Source: Chenopodium formosanum
Taxonomy: Eukaryota; Streptophyta; Magnoliopsida; Caryophyllales; Amaranthaceae
Direction: 5' to 3'
Assembly: GCA_024500155.1 (NCBI GenBank)
Contig: CM044879.1
Span: 5,347,501-5,411,500 of the forward strand
DNA: 64,000 nt
The notes under the pieces: model-generated
Database searches by the model: none
What the model saw: the letters and a program-made list of their open reading frames with translations, nothing else
What the model was told of the DNA's origin: nothing
In this document: positions 58,968 to 64,000 of the stretch, one piece after another
How the letters are laid out: each line of letters begins with the position of its first letter
How positions within the stretch are numbered: position 1 is the first letter of the stretch
Translations under genes and position numbers: made by a program

Positions 58968-59923
58968 TTGTTAAACCGTTTCCGTGTTGCAATTCGAACC
59001 ATATTTCAATTTCAGGTATGTTTTATGTTTTAATTTTTCGATTTTTGTTTCCGATTATTTTTCTTTAAATATGGATTTCGGTGGTGGTGGTGGGTGTGGC
59101 TGATGTGCGTGCGTTTAGCATTTGCAGTGGTTTGTGGTGGCTGTGAGATCTGGGCTTAGGTGGGGTCGGGTTCGGTCGGGTCCGGGTTAGGGTTTGGGTG
59201 TTTAGGTGGGTGGATCTGGGTATGGGTGAGGGTGGGGTATGGGTGTTTTGGTTAGAGTTCGGTCAGGGTTAGAGTTCGATATGAGATCTGGGTCATTTTA
59301 AGGGTGGGTTCGGTCGGGTCTAGGTTAGGGAAATGGGTTGTTTTAGGTCGGGTCTGGGTAAGGTTTGGTCAGATCTGGGTCAAGGTTTGGTTAGGTCTGG
59401 GTTAGGGTTTGAGTGGTGGTGGCAGTGGGCGGCGGCGGCGGTGGTCTGATGTTTAGGTTTAGTGGTGGTTAGTACGTAGTGGCAGTGGGTTAAGGTTTAG
59501 TGGTGGTGGTGGTGATGTGGTTGGTTGGGGTTGACAGGGGCGCTTTGGGTGGTTGGAGGTGGTGATACGCCGTGCCGGTGGTGGCATGACGTATTTTTTT
59601 AATTTCCCAAAAACAGTTTCCGACGGAATTCCCGTCGAAATTTTCCGACGGATTTTCCAAGTGCCTTAAATTGTCTTCAGACGAAAAATTCCGTTGGAAA
59701 ATTGTTTCCGACGAAATTTCCGACGGAAAATGTCATTTTTCCTACCAGGCCTTTTCCGACGGAAAACAGGTTGTTTCCAAGGAAAAATTTCCGTCGGAAA
59801 ACGGTCTTTTTCTAGTAGTGATTAAAGATAAGGTAAAAGCCTACATCAATTAGGAGATCGAGAGGAGAAATTCTTTTTAAAATGAGCTTGGTGAGAATTT
59901 AAGGGAGTCGTTGATAGATTATA

Positions 59924-60014
59924 CTACCTCCGTTTCGTATTAGTTGTAACTTTGGAATATTATATATCTCACAAATAATACCCCAAAGTTGCAACTAATA
60001 CGAAACGGAGGTAG
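59924..60014. mobile_element. Tiny Stowaway-like MITE, 91 bp
   Basis: CTACCTCCGTTTCGTATTAG is inverted at the right end (CTAATACGAAACGGAGGTAG). The arms are about 34 bp with few mismatches, leaving a loop of only ~20 bp. TA flanks both sides (59922-59923, 60015-60016). Confidence 0.85.
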
Positions 60015-60468
60015 TACATTGTTACATGGTATCGCGGGTGGGCCAAATGTGTTGGCTAAAGGGTGGAGTTAAGCCATCAACCTTTTATGTTTAATGTGGC
60101 ACTTTTCCATTAGTTGAATGACTTGAATCTTGCATCAAGCTACGTACATGGCATTCTATATGCTCATGCTACTAAAGAACTACCATGTAGGGGGCATGTA
60201 CGTCAAATATATAGACCTAAAGAAGTAAAGAACAGTTCAAAGTGCATGTTCTAAATTTTACTACGGAGTACATTAACATTGAACAATCCACCCCCTACAA
60301 AGATTGTAATCCGTAATAGTTGAATATTAGATTATGAAAAAGTCTTAACACTTTACCCTAGAATTTAGTTTAGACGACCAAGTCAATAATTATTTCTATA
60401 TAAAACTAGTCAATATCCTCATGTTTGACTAAGCTAATTTTTTAATTTTTTTGCTCATTAGTTAGTTG
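60015..60468. other. Upstream region of At4g22030-like copy 3
   Basis: It carries ATGAAAAAGTC (near 60337) and ACTAGTCAATATCCTCATG (near 60406), both also found upstream of copy 1. This is shared promoter sequence. No separate gene is present. Confidence 0.5.
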
Positions 60469-60476
60469 TATAAATA
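60469..60476 (+). promoter_or_regulatory. TATA box of At4g22030-like copy 3
   Basis: TATAAATA lies 120 bp before the ATG at 60589. Confidence 0.6.
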
Positions 60477-60588
60477 ATTAACAACCCCAACTAATTAATC
60501 ATCGATCATATTCGCAAATCATCAACAAAAACCCAAAAAAAACACAGAGAAAACCAAGATTAATATTCGAATTATAGATTTTCTAAAC

Positions 60589-61836
60589 ATGATTTCCTTA
60601 CAAACATCCTCAAAAACTTTTGTTACATCAAACAAGTTCACCATAAAAAGTGCAATTATTGGTCCTAAATACCTTAAGTACCCCAAAATCACAGTCCCAA
60701 AACTACCAAATCAAGCTCAAAAGCAAATATTCATCGATGATCTTAATAAGCTTACAAACCTTCCTTCAAAAGAAGCGAAACCAATGAACATCACAACAAC
60801 AAAAAGCACAAAAGAAACTATCAAATTGTACACAATCTTAGAAAGTGTTAGTGATAGGATTGAAATGCATCAAAACATCGGTAACCAACGTGAGAATTGG
60901 AACTCATTGCTGTTAAACTCGGTTAACATGATCACCTTAACCGCGGTTACAATGGCCGGTCTAGCCGAGGCTAGTGGGCCTCACGGGTTAGGGTTAAAGG
61001 TGTCTTCAGCCTTACTCTTTGCTGCAGGCACCGGTATTCTTTTAATAATGAACAAGATTCAACCTTCTCAATTGGTAGAAGAGCAAAGAAACGCGGTAAG
61101 GTTGTTCAAGAGGCTTCAAAATAACATCCAAACTACTCTTTCTCTCCGAACACCAACTCAAGAAGACGTCGAGGAGGCCATGGAGAAGGTGTTAGCCTTG
61201 GATAGAGCGTACCCGTTGCCCCTCCTAGGCGCCATGCTCGATAAGTACCCCGAGAGTTTAGAGCCTGCAGTATGGTGGCCGTCTAAGAAACAATCAACTT
61301 CATCACTAAAACATAATTCTTCCAAAGGTAATGATGAGCAGAATGGATGGACTAGGGAATTGGAGGATGATATACGAGAAATCGTAGGCGTGACAAAGAG
61401 CAGAGATGTTGAGGATTATATTAGGCTAGGTAACAAGGCATTGAAGTTGAGCAAAATGTTGGCTGTCTCGGGGCCACTTTTGACCGGTGTTGCGGCCGTG
61501 GGAGCTGCTTGTTTAGGCCATGGTGGGCCGTGGGGAGGGCTCGTGGCGGTTGTAGCGGGGTCAATGGCTGCCGCAGTGAATACAATAGAGCATGGAGGGC
61601 AAGTAGGAATGGTATTTGAGATGTACAGAAATTGTGCCGGTTTTTTTAAGCTCTTGGAAGAGACTGTAGAGTCAACCTTAGAAGAAAGGGACTTACAAAA
61701 GAGAGAAAATGGAGAGGTTTTCGAGTTGAAGATGGCTTTGCATTTGGGTCGGAGCTTGTCTGAACTCCGGGAATTCGCCGATAAATCTAGAAGAAATGGA
61801 GGTTCTGTTGACGAGTTTGCTAGCAAGCTCTTCTAA
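60589..61836 (+). CDS. Probable F-box protein At4g22030-like, copy 3
   Basis: This is a single-exon gene of 415 residues. From residue ~75 to the end it is almost the same protein as copy 1 at 38.2 kb; the eight substitutions counted include TPTKED/TPTQED, AMESV/AMEKV and LEEGD/LEERD. The first ~75 residues differ by many substitutions and several small gaps. At DNA level a run of roughly 200 nt around 60926-61110 looks identical to copy 1, whereas flanks and 5' coding sequence do not. This mosaic suggests recent gene conversion or a partial duplication. The domain plan matches the other copies: a transit-like N terminus, two Gly/Ala-rich hydrophobic segments, the WWPSKK linker, and a C-terminal DEFASKLF. 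The 3' flank (ATTGTAATTA then GGAATTCTTTCATTC) is also shared. The function is unknown. Confidence 0.85.
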   Translation: MISLQTSSKTFVTSNKFTIKSAIIGPKYLKYPKITVPKLPNQAQKQIFIDDLNKLTNLPSKEAKPMNITTTKSTKETIKLYTILESVSDRIEMHQNIGNQRENWNSLLLNSVNMITLTAVTMAGLAEASGPHGLGLKVSSALLFAAGTGILLIMNKIQPSQLVEEQRNAVRLFKRLQNNIQTTLSLRTPTQEDVEEAMEKVLALDRAYPLPLLGAMLDKYPESLEPAVWWPSKKQSTSSLKHNSSKGNDEQNGWTRELEDDIREIVGVTKSRDVEDYIRLGNKALKLSKMLAVSGPLLTGVAAVGAACLGHGGPWGGLVAVVAGSMAAAVNTIEHGGQVGMVFEMYRNCAGFFKLLEETVESTLEERDLQKRENGEVFELKMALHLGRSLSELREFADKSRRNGGSVDEFASKLF

Positions 61837-62267
61837 TAATCTTCTATTAGTCACCATGCATGCATGCACATATATAGTTTTAAAATTGTAATTAAGGAAT
61901 TCTTTCATTCTTTTATTTGTAAAAAGGTTGAGTTATAATTGTAAATTAACTTGACATTCCAAATCACTTTTACAGAATCAGATGCTAATAAAGATTTAGC
62001 TATCACACTTTAATCTTAAAAATTGGGTTAGTTTAATTTGCACGTTGATGCATGTGATTATGTGAATGCTAGTGTAAAAGTGTGTTCCACAAAAAGACTA
62101 ATCTTTAGGAGCAGCAAAATTGCACATTCGTAAGTTAACATATCTCCGAACCATGTTGTTACGAGAAGCCAATAATTGAATTTAAAAACAAACTTATTAG
62201 GTTGTTAAATTTTGTTATAATGTCTCAATTGTTAATGCACATATATTTGGGAGCTAGTAATATTGAT

Positions 62268-62270
<3 letters not shown>
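61837..62270. other. 3' flank of copy 3
   Basis: The first ~90 bp are related to the 3' flank of copy 1. The remainder is AT-rich with nothing recognised. Confidence 0.4.
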
Positions 62271-62271
<1 letters not shown>

Positions 62272-62305
<34 letters not shown>

Positions 62306-62331
62306 TCTTCCGTTTTGTTTTGTTTTGTTTT

Positions 62332-62373
<42 letters not shown>

Positions 62374-62452
62374 TTGCAACATTTTTCAGTGTACATTATT
62401 CATACAATCCACTTTAAACAATTGCCTTTTTTTTTTTTTTTTTTTTTTTTTG
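62272..62452. repeat. Low-complexity block: A32, (TTTTG)n, T38 and a further T run
   Basis: A-tract at 62272-62303, TTTTG repeats at about 62312-62332, T-tract at 62333-62370 and another T run near 62428-62450. The A and T tracts are complementary and could form a hairpin, or mark tails of oppositely oriented retroposons. Tract lengths may be unreliable. Confidence 0.75.
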
Positions 62453-63915
62453 AATAGCAATTAATTAGTTGCATTTCTTGATTTATACGCCTTATTGAAA
62501 AACATAGTCATATATATCAATTTCTGATAAGTCTGGCTTAGTGTATACTTTGTTAAAATCTATTTAGTGTTTACTCCGTAGTAGTAATCCTAAAATTATT
62601 GTATCAAAATATTTTGAAATGTTGAGATTATTTACATTAATTTTTCTTAATCATCAAGCTAGGCTAGTCTCAAGTGGGTTTGACTCGAGCTTGGTGCTGT
62701 TTGAGATCTTAATGAGCCACGCATCATAGCTATACTTGGCTTGGCTAGCAATTAATGTGAAGAAGAAAGACAACTAGGTTAATCAGCCTAATTTAAGCTA
62801 AGAGACACGGTCAATTGAATACGGAGTATTTTATACTAGTACTGTTACAAGTTATGAAAATCACGAAAATATATAATACAGTAGTTATCAATTAAGTACG
62901 TAGTTAGTGGATTAGTCTAATTATTTACATCCTAATTTAAATGATTTAACAAATAAAAAAATCAGCTGTATTCTGGGCAATTATTGAAGTCATTTTCAAT
63001 TTGGGTCGGTTTGAGTAAATTTATTTGGGAAATGATCAATTCGAACTAATTCGTGTTTTAGATTAAGGGTATGATTGTTTATCTTATTTTATCTTATTAT
63101 TTAAGAAAAAATAAGTATAAATAATTTCTATTAAAATAACATAAGTTCAGATTTACAAAATAACATAGAATAAGTTCATAAATATAAAATAAGTTTAGAC
63201 GAATTGAATTACGTTCAAAAAATTTATACGTAGTATAAAATAAGTCCATAATAAATAAAATAATTTCGTATAAATTAGAATAAAATAAGTTCAGATAAGT
63301 TAAAATAAATAAAATAATTTTAGGCAAAATTATATTAACCCAACGGATTAGTTAACTTCAATTCCAAACCGATTTTTAGGTTGGAAAAATGAGTAAGGGT
63401 CAATTTTGTTAGGTCTAGAAACCCCAATTAGAAAGTGACGAAATCGAAATCAAACAACGAGCCAACATAACTATTGTATCTTCCTAAAATAATCGTTACG
63501 TTATTCCACTTAAATCGAGTCTTTAAGGTGTATAATCACATTGAGATATATACACTTCCATGCCAATTTCCAAGCACTAACGTGTCAAATATAAGATCTT
63601 GGTATGATGACAATTAATTGTGGCCATAGGCTCAAAGTATTTACTTGAAGTCTCTAAGTTAGAACTTAGAAGTAAGAACAAATCAAAATGTTTAAAATTA
63701 TACCAATTACCCCCTCAAAGTGAACGTTGAAGAGACCAAACCAAAGCCCCCTCCCTCAAACCCAAAGACATGAATAATTGAATTCATTAAATATAATGAA
63801 AAAGTCTAACCTATCATAGCTCATTGGCCAAGTCAATAAATCCAATTTGTGCTACCAGTCAACATCTCAAAAGTTGACCCCACTTTTTTTTTTGGATGAA
63901 CCTTTGAAAAACAAG
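62453..63915. other. AT-rich intergenic stretch ending in a promoter-like region
   Basis: AGCTTGG/CTCGAGC-type repeat motifs are at 62660-62750, as near 41160-41280. Near 63090-63330 AAATAAGTTCA/AAATAATTT units recur. Towards 63790-63840 the sequence resembles the upstream region of copy 3 (ATGAAAAAGTCTAACC, CAAGTCAATAA). Confidence 0.45.
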
Positions 63916-63923
63916 TATAAATA
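63916..63923 (+). promoter_or_regulatory. TATA box of a gene lying beyond the right edge
   Basis: TATAAATA followed by ACAACCTCAA, compared with TATAAATAATTAACAACCCC upstream of copy 3. The leader-like sequence (AAAACCATCAAAAAAA) runs to the window end without the main start codon. A fourth At4g22030-like gene would fit. Confidence 0.45.
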
Positions 63924-64000
63924 ACAACCTCAATCCACCATCATGAATCTTAAACATATACAGAGTACAAAATAACAAAACCATCAAAAAAAATTCAGAG

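Larger units (their letters stand above)
58286..59820. mobile_element. Non-autonomous CACTA (En/Spm-like) transposon
   Basis: It begins CACTACTAGAAAA and ends TTTTTCTAGTAGTG, the CACTA terminal inverted repeat. The 3-bp direct repeat ATT flanks it (58283-58285 and 59821-59823). Both subterminal zones are packed with TTCCGTCGGAAA/TCCGACGGA units, the transposase-binding repeats of this group. Length is 1,535 bp. There is no transposase. The interior has a CT-rich leader-like block (58575-58770), a 39-bp duplicated unit and G-rich GGTCGGGTC sequence, which looks like captured host 5' gene sequence. Confidence 0.93.

Noticed and set aside
58538..59002. 154-codon Arg/Glu-rich frame on the minus strand, and a 107-codon Ser/Leu frame on the plus strand
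   Set aside because: Both arise from a CT-rich simple-sequence block inside the CACTA element.
1..64000. CRISPR arrays, bacterial-type operons, viral genes or a novel multi-gene defence system
   Set aside because: No regularly spaced direct repeats, no Shine-Dalgarno-linked gene strings and no viral hallmark genes. Everything supported is plant nuclear gene or plant transposon sequence.

Overview
This window is nuclear DNA of a flowering plant, a eudicot. It is AT-rich, its genes have GT-AG introns, several promoters carry TATA boxes, and it is full of plant-type transposons (LINE, CACTA, Helitron, Stowaway-like, hAT-like and Mutator-like elements). The gene set and the repeat style would suit a Caryophyllales/Amaranthaceae species, but that placement is inference. 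No bacterial, viral or organellar block is seen, and no CRISPR, rRNA or tRNA gene could be supported.

Layout. 0-7 kb is transposon debris: a 935-bp element with long terminal inverted repeats, a Copia-type LTR end with a truncated gag, and other degraded sequence. 7.6-11.3 kb holds a five-exon GARP/MYB-like transcription factor with an EAR motif at its C terminus (+). 12.2 kb and 20.9 kb hold two secreted glycine-rich proteins (+); the larger has about ten His/Glu-containing repeats. The 13-20 kb stretch between them is MITEs, a nested MITE, a LINE relic and AT-rich spacer. 23.5-29.1 kb holds an unrecognised multi-exon gene (-). 30.0-36.7 kb holds the mitochondrial 2-oxoglutarate dehydrogenase E2 subunit (-, 13 coding exons). 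38.2-39.4, 55.3-56.6 and 60.6-61.8 kb hold three intronless paralogues of the family usually annotated as probable F-box protein At4g22030 (the first on -, the others on +). 41.8-45.4 kb holds the peroxisomal membrane protein PMP22 (-, 7 exons) with a Helitron in intron 2. 46.1-52.7 kb is a nearly intact L1-type LINE inserted into a Stowaway-like MITE. 58.3-59.8 kb is a non-autonomous CACTA element.

The genes do not form a pathway; this is an ordinary plant gene neighbourhood. The most informative structures are the LINE-in-MITE nest with a perfect 17-bp target duplication, the mosaic similarity between the 38-kb and 60-kb paralogues (gene-conversion-like), a promoter at the right edge that may belong to a fourth paralogue, and the repeat architecture of the 655-residue glycine-rich protein. 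I found no convincing previously undescribed system.
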